Assembly: GCF_003634615.1 (NCBI RefSeq) | Contig: NZ_RBKX01000001.1 | Location: 1,736,001-1,800,000, forward strand | Direction: 5' to 3' | Length of the DNA stretch: 64,000 bases | Source: Flavobacterium sp. 102 | Lineage (GTDB): Bacteria > Bacteroidota > Bacteroidia > Flavobacteriales > Flavobacteriaceae | Part shown: positions 25,058-32,848 of the stretch, piece after piece | Numbering within the stretch: the first letter of the stretch is position 1 | Layout: each line of letters opens with the position of its first letter | The notes under the pieces: model-generated | Told to the model about the DNA's origin: nothing | The model's database searches: none | Seen by the model: the letters and a program-made list of their open reading frames with translations, nothing else | Translations under genes and position numbers: made by a program

Positions 25058-25777
25058 ATTATTATGGATTGCCTTCTCTAATTGGGGAAGGCTTTTTAAT
25101 TTTACTTTGTTCTTAAAGGCATTTACGTGATTTTGATGGTGAATATCACTTCCGACAAAATCGAAGTAGTCATTGGTTAACAACTTTTCAGTCACCAATC
25201 TTACATTTTTGCCGTAATAATCAACAGTTGATAAGAGGTTTAGCTGAAATAAACAACCTGCTTTTTTTAGTTTGCTGTATTCCTTGAAATTTTCATGGTA
25301 AAATTGATAACGTTCCGGATGAGCCAAAATAGGTTTGTAACCTGCTAATTGAATTTCAAATATGATATCGTATAACTGGATTGGCGGACTCAAATAGGAC
25401 ATTTCTACTAAGATATAGTTGTCTTTTATTGTCAGTAATTTTTCTGTGCCTAGTCTTTTCACGAAACTATCGTCCATCATGTATTCCACAGCCACATTAA
25501 AAGAGGCTATTTCACATTTTTCTTGAACAGCATTTGAGATTTCTTGGTGTTTTTCTGTAATCGAACTTTCGCTGTTGTTCCATACACTTTCAATGATATG
25601 AGGTGTCGTGATGATGTTTTTGAAGCCTATTTCATTCATTTGATTGATTAAAGAAATACTGTTTTCAAGACTAGTGGCTCCATCATCTATTCCCGGAAGT
25701 AAATGCGAATGAATATCAATGTGATTGTTTGGGATTAAATCACATAAAATAGGTTTTTGTTTGAAAAGGTGAATCAA
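25040..25777 (-). CDS. CpsB/YwqE-like PHP-domain protein-tyrosine phosphatase
   Basis: 245 residues. PHP metal-binding motifs are all present: DIHSHLLPGIDDGA near residue 21, TTPHI near 59, AHPERYQFYH near 176, and GSDIHHQNHV near 214. Such manganese-dependent phosphatases remove phosphate from tyrosines of the BY-kinase. It is the only gene on the - strand within the polysaccharide locus and converges on wzc with an 18-base overlap, so kinase and phosphatase are on opposite transcripts. Its 3' end carries the wzc terminator in antisense. The promoter should lie in the 159-base gap before 25937, shared divergently with the ABC exporter. Confidence 0.9.
   Translation of the reverse strand: MIHLFKQKPILCDLIPNNHIDIHSHLLPGIDDGATSLENSISLINQMNEIGFKNIITTPHIIESVWNNSESSITEKHQEISNAVQEKCEIASFNVAVEYMMDDSFVKRLGTEKLLTIKDNYILVEMSYLSPPIQLYDIIFEIQLAGYKPILAHPERYQFYHENFKEYSKLKKAGCLFQLNLLSTVDYYGKNVRLVTEKLLTNDYFDFVGSDIHHQNHVNAFKNKVKLKSLPQLEKAIHNNLFFLK
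25071..25098 (+). terminator. Rho-independent terminator of the wza-wzc transcript, inside the phosphatase gene
   Basis: GCCTTCTC (25071-25078) pairs with GGGAAGGC (25085-25092), an 8-base-pair stem with one G-U pair and a 6-base loop, followed by TTTTTAATTTT. It begins 13 bases after the wzc stop codon. On the - strand the same bases encode the SLPQLEKAI part of the phosphatase C-terminus, so the hairpin and a protein end share the DNA. Confidence 0.7.
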
Positions 25778-25886
25778 AATGAAGTATTTAACTTCGTAAA
25801 ATTAATCAAATTATAGTCGGTTTTGTCAATTTTAATGAATTAGAAAATAAAACAACCCAAATCTTTCCATGGGGTTTGCTAATTTA

Positions 25887-25894
25887 TATATTTG
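25887..25894 (+). promoter_or_regulatory. Candidate -7 box (TATATTTG) for the wzm-wzt transcript
   Basis: TATATTTG fits TAnnTTTG and lies 42 bases upstream of the wzm ATG in the divergent gap between the phosphatase and wzm. No TTG is seen at the usual -33 spacing. Confidence 0.35.
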
Positions 25895-25936
25895 CAATTA
25901 CTAGTTAAAACAGAACATTGTTTAAAAAAAGAATAA

Positions 25937-26806
25937 ATGAAAAACGATAATCAGTCTCAAGATTGGGATTTAGTAATTAAAGGGCATACTTCGCTTTTTG
26001 ATATTAAATTCAGAGATCTTTGGCATTATAGAGATTTGTTATTGATGTTTGTTAAGCGAGACTTTGTTAGTTTTTACAAGCAAACTATATTAGGCCCGTT
26101 GTGGTTTTTTATTCAACCTATTTTTACAACCTTAGTTTTTACCTTTGTTTTTGGGAATCTTGCCGGAATCAGCTCAGACGGTTTGCCACAACAATTGTTT
26201 TATTTGGCCGGAATTACCTCATGGAATTATTTTTCTGATTGCTTAACTAAAACCAGTACTGTTTTTAGAGACAATGCCAATATTTTTGGTAAAGTATACT
26301 TTCCAAGATTAATCATGCCGTTGAGTATAGTAGTCAGTAACTTGGTGCGTTTTGGCGTTCAATTACTATTGTTGTTTGTGCTGATGGGTTATTTTTATCT
26401 CAATCCGGAAGAAGGAACTGATTTTCACATTAGTAATGGGATATTGTTGTTCCCCTTTTTAGTCATTTTAATGGCACTTTTGGGATTGGGCTTAGGGCTT
26501 ATTATTACTGCGGTGACTACAAAGTATAAAGATTTAACGTTCTTGGTTACCTTTGGTGTGCAATTGTTAATGTATTCCACTACCGTGATTTATCCGTTGA
26601 GTTATGCCAAAGAAAAAGGATATGGTGATATCGTAGCCTTAAATCCAATGACAGGTATTATTGAAGCCTTTCGCTTTGCTTTTTTAGGAAAAGGAGAATT
26701 TACGATTTCCAGTATTGGGTATTCGACTATAGTTACATTGGTCATCCTTTTTCTGGGTATTATTATTTTTAATAAAACCGAAAAGAATTTCGTAGACACT
26801 ATCTAG
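25937..26806 (+). CDS. wzm: ABC-2 type polysaccharide exporter permease, Wzm-like
   Basis: 289 residues with six predicted membrane helices. The N-terminal cytoplasmic part (FRDLWHYRDLLLMFVKRDF) and the following YKQTILGPLWFFIQP are the conserved start of this family; ALNPMTGIIEAFR before the last helix is another landmark. With the ATPase encoded two bases downstream it moves a completed, lipid-linked glycan across the inner membrane. Its presence next to Wza/Wzc suggests either two export routes or a combined system. Confidence 0.92.
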   Translation: MKNDNQSQDWDLVIKGHTSLFDIKFRDLWHYRDLLLMFVKRDFVSFYKQTILGPLWFFIQPIFTTLVFTFVFGNLAGISSDGLPQQLFYLAGITSWNYFSDCLTKTSTVFRDNANIFGKVYFPRLIMPLSIVVSNLVRFGVQLLLLFVLMGYFYLNPEEGTDFHISNGILLFPFLVILMALLGLGLGLIITAVTTKYKDLTFLVTFGVQLLMYSTTVIYPLSYAKEKGYGDIVALNPMTGIIEAFRFAFLGKGEFTISSIGYSTIVTLVILFLGIIIFNKTEKNFVDTI

Positions 26807-26807
26807 T

Positions 26808-28073
26808 ATGAGCCAAACTGTTATACAAGTTAAAGATTTATCCAAAGCCTATCAAATAGGGCAAATTGGAACCGGAACCATTTCAAGGGATATCGAGCGG
26901 TTTTGGTTAACCAAAGTGATGGGTAAAGAAGATCCTTTTTTAAAAATTGGGGAAACCAATGACAGAAGTATTAAAGGGATTAGTGATATCGTTTGGTCAT
27001 TAAGAGATATAAATTTCCAAATCAACCAAGGCGATGCCGTCGGTATAATAGGGAAAAATGGTGCCGGAAAAAGTACTTTACTAAAACTGTTGTCCCGAGT
27101 GACCAGTCCGACTACGGGCGAAATCAAAATCAAAGGAAGAATTGCCAGTCTGCTTGAAGTAGGAACCGGTTTTCATCCCGAGTTGTCAGGAAGAGAAAAC
27201 ATTTATTTGAACGGCGCTATTCTCGGAATGCGCAAAAAAGAAATCACTCGCAAACTTGATGAAATTATCGACTTTTCTGGAGTTGAAAGGTATATTGATA
27301 CTCCGGTGAAAAGGTATTCTTCGGGGATGTATGTGCGTTTGGCATTTGCTGTAGCCGCACATCTTGAAAGTGAAATTCTGATTGTTGATGAAGTACTTGC
27401 AGTAGGTGATGCCGAGTTTCAGAAGAAATGTTTGGGTAAAATGGGCGACATCAGTAAAGGACAAGGAAGAACCGTGTTGTTTGTGAGTCATAATATGGCA
27501 GCAGTAAAGAGTTTATGTCAAAGAGGCATTGTTTTGGAAAACGGTTTGGTTATAAAAGATGATACGGTAGAAAATGCAGTAGCTACTTATCTTACCGGTA
27601 ATTTCGGAATACAAAACCATAAAATATTCAGTAGTGAATATGATAAACAAGATTTTACACTGCACGAGTTAGGCGTAAATCCAGTAGGAAAAACACCAAA
27701 TGCCATATTGGATGAATATCAAAGTATAGAGTTCAATATGTTGTTTACGTTAAAACACAGCGCTAAGAATTTGCATGTGACTTATGTTTTAAATAATGAA
27801 TACGGAGAAACTTTATTTACCTTTTCACACAGTAACAGCGGATCAAAACTAAAACAAGGGTTGAATAAAATTAATTGTAAATTACCGGAAGGGTTTCTAA
27901 ATATTGGGTCTTATTATTTGACTTTTTATGTTATAGAGAATTCCAAAACCACTTTATTTGTAGAAAAGGACATTCTAACCTTTACCATTCAAGAAGGAGA
28001 AAGACCTATTGGCTCATGGATGGGCAAAGAACCCGGATTTATAAAACCAAAATTTCAATGGACTATTGAATAA
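26808..28073 (+). CDS. wzt: ABC exporter ATPase with C-terminal carbohydrate-binding domain, Wzt-like
   Basis: 421 residues. The ATPase domain has Walker A GKNGAGKSTLLKLL near residue 82, the SSGMYVRLAFA signature region near 165 and Walker B EILIVDEVLAVGD near 187, with SLLEVGTGFHPELSGRENI typical of polysaccharide exporters. From about residue 265 a beta-rich C-terminal domain resembles the Wzt_C module that recognises the modified end of the glycan. The module predicts that exported chains carry a terminal cap; methyl groups added by the FkbM-type enzymes are candidates. Confidence 0.92.
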   Translation: MSQTVIQVKDLSKAYQIGQIGTGTISRDIERFWLTKVMGKEDPFLKIGETNDRSIKGISDIVWSLRDINFQINQGDAVGIIGKNGAGKSTLLKLLSRVTSPTTGEIKIKGRIASLLEVGTGFHPELSGRENIYLNGAILGMRKKEITRKLDEIIDFSGVERYIDTPVKRYSSGMYVRLAFAVAAHLESEILIVDEVLAVGDAEFQKKCLGKMGDISKGQGRTVLFVSHNMAAVKSLCQRGIVLENGLVIKDDTVENAVATYLTGNFGIQNHKIFSSEYDKQDFTLHELGVNPVGKTPNAILDEYQSIEFNMLFTLKHSAKNLHVTYVLNNEYGETLFTFSHSNSGSKLKQGLNKINCKLPEGFLNIGSYYLTFYVIENSKTTLFVEKDILTFTIQEGERPIGSWMGKEPGFIKPKFQWTIE

Positions 28074-28083
28074 ATAAAACAGT

Positions 28084-28848
28084 ATGATCAAGAAAATAGT
28101 TAGAAAATTAATCTTAAAACGCGGATTTGAGGTCAAGAAAGTCAGTACCCATTCAAAGCTTTCTGATGTCAATAGTAAAGATTTTCTTTTGCATAATTTT
28201 TACAATATTTTAAAATCGTTCCATTTTTATCCCAAACATATTGTTGATGTTGGAGCTAATCACGGCGCGTGGACCAGAGAAACTTTGAATTATTTTCCCG
28301 ATGCTGTCTATACTTTAGTGGAACCGCAATATTGGTTACAAAGTTCGCTTCAAGATATTTTAGACCGCAAAAGTAATGTTAGCTTTTATCCTTTTGGAGC
28401 CGGCGAACAATCTGGTTCGTTTGAATTTACTATTTTGGACAGAGATGACAGTTGTTCGTTTCAATATTCAAAAGAGCAAGCAGCAGAAATGGGTTTAAAG
28501 CAAATTACATTACCCATTATTACTTTAAACGAATTGCTTTCAGATAACAAGTTACCCATTCCGGATATCATTAAAATAGATGCAGAAGGATTGGATATTG
28601 AAGTTTTAAAAGGAGCGAGTAATTATCTTGGAAAAACCGAGATTATCATGGTTGAAGCCAGTGTTGTTAATAAATTATATGACAACAGTTTTCTTAAAAT
28701 AGTTAACTTTATGGATGAGAAAGGCTACCGTCTTTTTGAAATAACAGATTTAAATCGACCTTTTAATCTTAAAGTTTTGTGGTTGGTTGAAATAGTTTTT
28801 GTTTTAAAGAACGGCGTCATCGACAATCAAGTTATACCTAAAGTTTAA
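28084..28848 (+). CDS. FkbM family methyltransferase 1
   Basis: 254 residues. SAM-binding motif I is HIVDVGANHGAWT near residue 58, followed by TLVEPQ and the C-terminal family signature PDIIKIDAEGLDIEVLKGA near 160. FkbM enzymes O-methylate small molecules and sugars. It begins 10 bases after wzt, so methylation of an exported sugar, possibly the chain terminus read by the Wzt C-terminal domain, is a reasonable guess. The acceptor is unknown. Confidence 0.85.
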   Translation: MIKKIVRKLILKRGFEVKKVSTHSKLSDVNSKDFLLHNFYNILKSFHFYPKHIVDVGANHGAWTRETLNYFPDAVYTLVEPQYWLQSSLQDILDRKSNVSFYPFGAGEQSGSFEFTILDRDDSCSFQYSKEQAAEMGLKQITLPIITLNELLSDNKLPIPDIIKIDAEGLDIEVLKGASNYLGKTEIIMVEASVVNKLYDNSFLKIVNFMDEKGYRLFEITDLNRPFNLKVLWLVEIVFVLKNGVIDNQVIPKV

Positions 28849-28849
28849 A

Positions 28850-29923
28850 ATGATCAACGTTACCAAAACTTTTTTTCCGCCTATTGAAGAATATACCGAA
28901 CAACTTAAGCGTATATGGGAAAATCAATGGTTAACTAACAGAGGACAATTGGTTTTGGAGTTAGAGGATAAGCTAAAAACGCATCTGAATATTTCCAATA
29001 TTATTTTGATGAATAATGGTACCATTCCATTACAAATCGCTTTGAAATTATTAGGAAATGGCGGTGAAATCATCACAACACCATTCAGTTACGTGGCTAC
29101 GACTGCCGCCATCGTTTGGGAAAATTGTACTCCGGTTTTTGTAGACATACATCCGGAATATTTAACTATCGACGAAACCAAAATAGAAGCAGCGATTACC
29201 AGCAAAACAACAGCTATATTGGCGACACACGTTTTTGGAAATCCGTGTCATATTGAAGCTATCGAAGCTATTGCCCAAAAGCACCATCTTAAAGTTATTT
29301 ATGATGCGGCTCATTCTTTTGGAGTAACCTACAAAGGCAAATCTATTTTTGATTATGGCGATGTAAGTACCTGTAGTTTTCATGCCACCAAACTTTTCCA
29401 TACCGGTGAAGGCGGTGCCGCATTTTGCAAAGACAAATCATTAGAACATCAGATTTTTTACAGCCATACTTTTGGGCATTTAGGACCAATCGATTATTAC
29501 GGCGTTGGCATCAACGGTAAGATTTCCGAGTTGCAAGCGGCTATGGGATTGACGGTCTTGCCTTATGTTGCTGCCATAGTGAAAGCCCGAAAAGAAGTGG
29601 TTGACTTTTATAATACCCATTTGGATTTTTCAAAACTCCAACCACTAAAAATCAGAGAAAATACGCAGTGGAATTACAGCTATTATCCTGTGATTTTTGA
29701 AACTGAAGAGCAATTATTGGCGGTTCAAAAAGCGTTGAATGATAATGATATTTACCCAAGACGTTATTTTTATCCTTCCTTAAATACCATTGAATACACC
29801 CAAGGAAATTCAATGCCTATTTCAGAAAGTGTTGCCGAAAGGGTTTTGTGTTTGCCCTTGTATAAGGAATTATCAAGAACAGAAACGGAGAGAATAGTTT
29901 CATTAATAAATATCAATTTATAA
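28850..29923 (+). CDS. DegT/DnrJ/EryC1/StrS aminotransferase 2 (VioA-like)
   Basis: A 357-residue PLP enzyme with PLP lysine Lys181 in SFHATKLFHTGEGG, a signature seen in VioA-like enzymes that convert dTDP-4-keto-6-deoxyglucose to the 4-amino sugar. VIYDAAHSFG near residue 150 carries the cofactor Asp. It differs clearly from the PglE-like enzyme at 18702, so the locus should contain a second 4-aminosugar pathway. Its nucleotide sugar substrate would have to come from genes outside the window, since no RmlA/RmlB homologue is seen here. Its last base is the first base of the WbqC start codon. Confidence 0.82.
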   Translation: MINVTKTFFPPIEEYTEQLKRIWENQWLTNRGQLVLELEDKLKTHLNISNIILMNNGTIPLQIALKLLGNGGEIITTPFSYVATTAAIVWENCTPVFVDIHPEYLTIDETKIEAAITSKTTAILATHVFGNPCHIEAIEAIAQKHHLKVIYDAAHSFGVTYKGKSIFDYGDVSTCSFHATKLFHTGEGGAAFCKDKSLEHQIFYSHTFGHLGPIDYYGVGINGKISELQAAMGLTVLPYVAAIVKARKEVVDFYNTHLDFSKLQPLKIRENTQWNYSYYPVIFETEEQLLAVQKALNDNDIYPRRYFYPSLNTIEYTQGNSMPISESVAERVLCLPLYKELSRTETERIVSLININL

Positions 29924-30621
29924 TGAAAGCAGCGATAATGCAGCCTTATTTTTTTCCTTATATTGGCTATTTCCAATTGCTCAATGCGGTGGATACTTTT
30001 GTAGTTTATGATGATGTTAATTTTATTAAAAAGGGTTGGGTCAACAGAAATAATATATTGCTTAACAACAAACAATACCTATTCACTATTGCCTTAAAAT
30101 CGGCAAGTCAGAATAAATTGATTAACCAAATTGAGCTGGATGACAATTCGAATTGGAAAACAGCTTTATTGAAAACGATTCATTTGGCTTATGGAAAGGC
30201 TACGTTTTTTGAACAAGTTTTTCCGCTTATCCAAGATATAATTGAACAGCAAGAAACCAATCTTTCAAAATTGATTGTTTATTCTTTGCAGCAAATAAGT
30301 AGTTATCTCTCGATTCCAACGACTATTATAATTTCTTCTGATATAGAAAAAGACAATAGTTTAAAAGGACAAGATAAGATTATCGAAATTTGTAAAAAAT
30401 TAGGTGCAACGAATTACATCAACGCGGTTGGAGGCATGACATTGTATGAGGAAAATGTATTTTTAGGGAACAATATCGTTTTGCAATTTATTAAATCGGA
30501 TTCGATAGTTTATCCGCAATTTAAGAATGCCTTTATACCTCATTTGTCAATCATTGATGTAATGATGTTTAATGCACCCGAACAGATAAAGTGTTTTCTA
30601 GAGCAATATGAATTAATATGA
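29923..30621 (+). CDS. WbqC family protein
   Basis: 232 residues matching the WbqC family from the first residue (KAAIMQPYFFPYIGYFQL, then VYDDVNFIKKGWVNRN near residue 30). The family occurs in O-antigen and glycosylation loci next to aminotransferases, and its reaction is unsettled. Its start overlaps the aminotransferase stop by one base and its end overlaps the next methyltransferase by four, so it is probably translated with both. A role in processing the 4-amino group, for example aminoacylation, is a context guess. Confidence 0.85.
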   Translation: MKAAIMQPYFFPYIGYFQLLNAVDTFVVYDDVNFIKKGWVNRNNILLNNKQYLFTIALKSASQNKLINQIELDDNSNWKTALLKTIHLAYGKATFFEQVFPLIQDIIEQQETNLSKLIVYSLQQISSYLSIPTTIIISSDIEKDNSLKGQDKIIEICKKLGATNYINAVGGMTLYEENVFLGNNIVLQFIKSDSIVYPQFKNAFIPHLSIIDVMMFNAPEQIKCFLEQYELI

Positions 30622-31253
30622 AAAAGATATACGGTAAAATCATTGAACACTACGAAAGTTGTCTTGAAAAACATGGCGACAATCACTTAGGTGTTGATTG
30701 GCCAAAACTTGAAGACGTAGACAAACGCTACAAAGTAATGTTAGACATTATAAGATTAAATGAAGCCAATGACCACGAAGTGTCTTTATTGGATTTTGGT
30801 TGCGGAACAGCCCATCTTTTAGCGTATATTCAGCATCATAATCTTCAAAACATCGTTTATTCAGGCTTAGATATTTCCCAAAAGTTTGTTGATGTTGCCC
30901 AAGAGAAATATCCGAACAATTCTTTTTATTGTGTTGATATTTTAGAAGCAGAAGATAGCCTTGACCATTTTGATTATGTGATTATGAATGGTGTTTTTAC
31001 TGAAAAAAGAGAATTGTCTTATGCCGAAATGTGGGATTATTTTACCAAGATGATAAGCATCATTTACAACAAATGCAATAAAGGTTTTTCTTTTAATGTG
31101 ATGTCAAAAAATGTCGATTGGGAAAGAGAAGATTTGTTTCATGTTTCGCATGACGCTTTGAGTCAATTTTTATGTCAAAATCTTACCAGAGATTACGTGA
31201 TAAGAAATGACTATGGTTTGTATGAGTACACGGTTTATGTTTTAAAAAAATAA
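30618..31253 (+). CDS. Class I SAM-dependent methyltransferase
   Basis: 211 residues with SAM-binding motif I VSLLDFGCGTAHLL near residue 55, the acidic residue after strand 2 in YSGLDIS near 83, and FDYVIMNGVF near 116. A Rossmann-type methyltransferase of unknown acceptor; an N- or O-methylation of the aminosugar or its acyl group is plausible, as it is embedded between WbqC and an acyltransferase of the same cassette. Its ATG overlaps the WbqC stop by four bases. Confidence 0.75.
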   Translation: MKKIYGKIIEHYESCLEKHGDNHLGVDWPKLEDVDKRYKVMLDIIRLNEANDHEVSLLDFGCGTAHLLAYIQHHNLQNIVYSGLDISQKFVDVAQEKYPNNSFYCVDILEAEDSLDHFDYVIMNGVFTEKRELSYAEMWDYFTKMISIIYNKCNKGFSFNVMSKNVDWEREDLFHVSHDALSQFLCQNLTRDYVIRNDYGLYEYTVYVLKK

Positions 31254-31258
31254 GCAAT

Positions 31259-31912
31259 ATGGCAAAAGTTATAATTTTCGGAATCCAAGATTTTGCAGAA
31301 TTGGCACATTATTATCTCGAAAATGATTCGGAACATGAGGTAGTTGCCTTTAGCGTTCACGAAAAATATTTACCCGAAAATCGTTTGTTTCATGGCTTAC
31401 CTATAGTAGCATTTGAAAATATTGAAAAAGAGTATGCTCCGACAGCGTTCAAGTTTTTTGCCCCAATGGCGCCTCAAGACATGAACAAACTCAGAGAAAG
31501 TGTTTATAATACTATCAAAGCTAAAGGCTATGAGTTGATTAGTTATGTAAGTAGCAAAGCCACTTTGTTCAATAATCCGATAGGTGATAATTGTTTTATT
31601 TTGGAAAACAATACCATTCAACCTTTTACCTCCATTGGGAACAATGTAATTTTATGGAGCGGTAATCATATTGGTCATCATTCTGTGATTAAAGACCATG
31701 TAATGTTTACTTCTCAAGTAGTTTTATCAGGGCATTGTGTGGTGGAAAGTTATGCTACTTTGGGCGTGAATGCTACCATTAGAGACGGAATAACTATTGC
31801 GGAAGGAACTTTTGTAGCCATGGCTGCCAGTATTATTAAAAATACAGAACCTTGGTCTATGTACAAAGGAAATCCGGCGGTGAAATCCGAAAAATCGACT
31901 AAAAGTTTATAA
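31259..31912 (+). CDS. NeuD/PglD-like left-handed beta-helix acyltransferase
   Basis: 217 residues. An N-terminal nucleotide-sugar-binding domain (KVIIFGIQDFAELAHYYL) precedes hexapeptide repeats from about residue 110, with WSGNHIGHHSVIKDHVM containing the likely catalytic His. The family N- or O-acylates sugars. With the VioA-like aminotransferase two genes upstream of WbqC it would complete a 4-acylamino sugar pathway, separate from the PglD-like enzyme at 12165. The acyl donor is unknown. Confidence 0.8.
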   Translation: MAKVIIFGIQDFAELAHYYLENDSEHEVVAFSVHEKYLPENRLFHGLPIVAFENIEKEYAPTAFKFFAPMAPQDMNKLRESVYNTIKAKGYELISYVSSKATLFNNPIGDNCFILENNTIQPFTSIGNNVILWSGNHIGHHSVIKDHVMFTSQVVLSGHCVVESYATLGVNATIRDGITIAEGTFVAMAASIIKNTEPWSMYKGNPAVKSEKSTKSL

Positions 31913-31914
31913 CC

Positions 31915-32841
31915 ATGTGGAACAAGAAAGGATTAATTTACAACGTAAAGGCTGAACATGATTGGAACAAAAGTCATGCTCAAGTTCCTGTTGCCGATGT
32001 CCTTTTCGACAGAATCAGAATTTATTATGCTACCAGAAATTCGTTGGGAAAAAGTACTATTTCTTTCATCGAAGTAGCTAAAAATAATCCGAGCCAAATT
32101 CTATTTGAAAACAACCAACCTTTATTGCCTTTTGGAAATCTCGGCGCCTTTGACGATTCGGGTATCATGCCTTCTTCTATAATTAATGTTGGGAATAAAA
32201 AGTATTTGTATTACATTGGTTGGACCACAAGACAAACCGTTCCGTTTCAAAATGCTGTCGGATTGGCGATAAGTGAAGATGGCGGGAAAACCTTCCATAA
32301 ATTTTCCGAAGGACCAATTATTACCGTTAATCATATTGAACCTTATTTTTCGGGTACTTCGTATGTTATGATTGATAATGGAGTGTTTAAAATGTGGTAT
32401 TTGTCTTGTGTCAAATGGGAGATTTTTGAAGACAAACCGGAACCTATTTATAATATAAAATATGCAGAATCTCCGGATGGTATTCATTGGAAGCAAACCG
32501 GAAAAGTAGCCATTGCCTTAAAGGAAGACGAAGGCGGTTTGGTCAGTGCATCAGTAATCAAGACCGATAATATTTATAAAATGTGGTTTGGCAAGAGAAA
32601 GAAAAGCGATTACAGAACCAACTCAAAGAATTCTTATCGTATCGGTTATGCCGAATCAACTGATGGAATGAATTGGGAACGAAAAGATAATTTATCAGGA
32701 ATTGATGTTTCGGCTGAAGGTTGGGATTCTGAAATGATTTCTTATCCATGTGTTTTTAAAAACGAAAGCGAATTGGCTATGCTTTACAATGGCAATGGGT
32801 TTGGAAAAACCGGACTTGGCTATGCCCTTTGGCAAGAATAA
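31915..32841 (+). CDS. Five-bladed beta-propeller, glycoside-hydrolase-like protein
   Basis: 308 residues without signal peptide. Repeated WYL/MWYxxx and SxDGxxW elements (AISEDGGKTFHKF, FKMWYLS, AESPDGIHWKQTG, YKMWFGKRK, AESTDGMNWERK) are spaced like blades of a GH43/GH32/GH130-type propeller. A clear catalytic acid set is not assignable by eye. Cytoplasmic location and place in a sugar-synthesis cassette argue against a degradative enzyme; a transferase or phosphorylase-like role on a sugar conjugate is possible. It is found 3 bases after the acyltransferase gene. Confidence 0.6.
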   Translation: MWNKKGLIYNVKAEHDWNKSHAQVPVADVLFDRIRIYYATRNSLGKSTISFIEVAKNNPSQILFENNQPLLPFGNLGAFDDSGIMPSSIINVGNKKYLYYIGWTTRQTVPFQNAVGLAISEDGGKTFHKFSEGPIITVNHIEPYFSGTSYVMIDNGVFKMWYLSCVKWEIFEDKPEPIYNIKYAESPDGIHWKQTGKVAIALKEDEGGLVSASVIKTDNIYKMWFGKRKKSDYRTNSKNSYRIGYAESTDGMNWERKDNLSGIDVSAEGWDSEMISYPCVFKNESELAMLYNGNGFGKTGLGYALWQE

Positions 32842-32848
32842 TTTATTG

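Noticed and set aside
32122..32496. A 124-codon open frame on the - strand
   Set aside because: Antisense to the propeller protein repeats; no protein features.
32750..32848. Longer N-terminus for the HTTM-like protein
   Set aside because: It would overlap the previous gene by 92 bases and adds no family or membrane features; the ATG at 32849 fits better.
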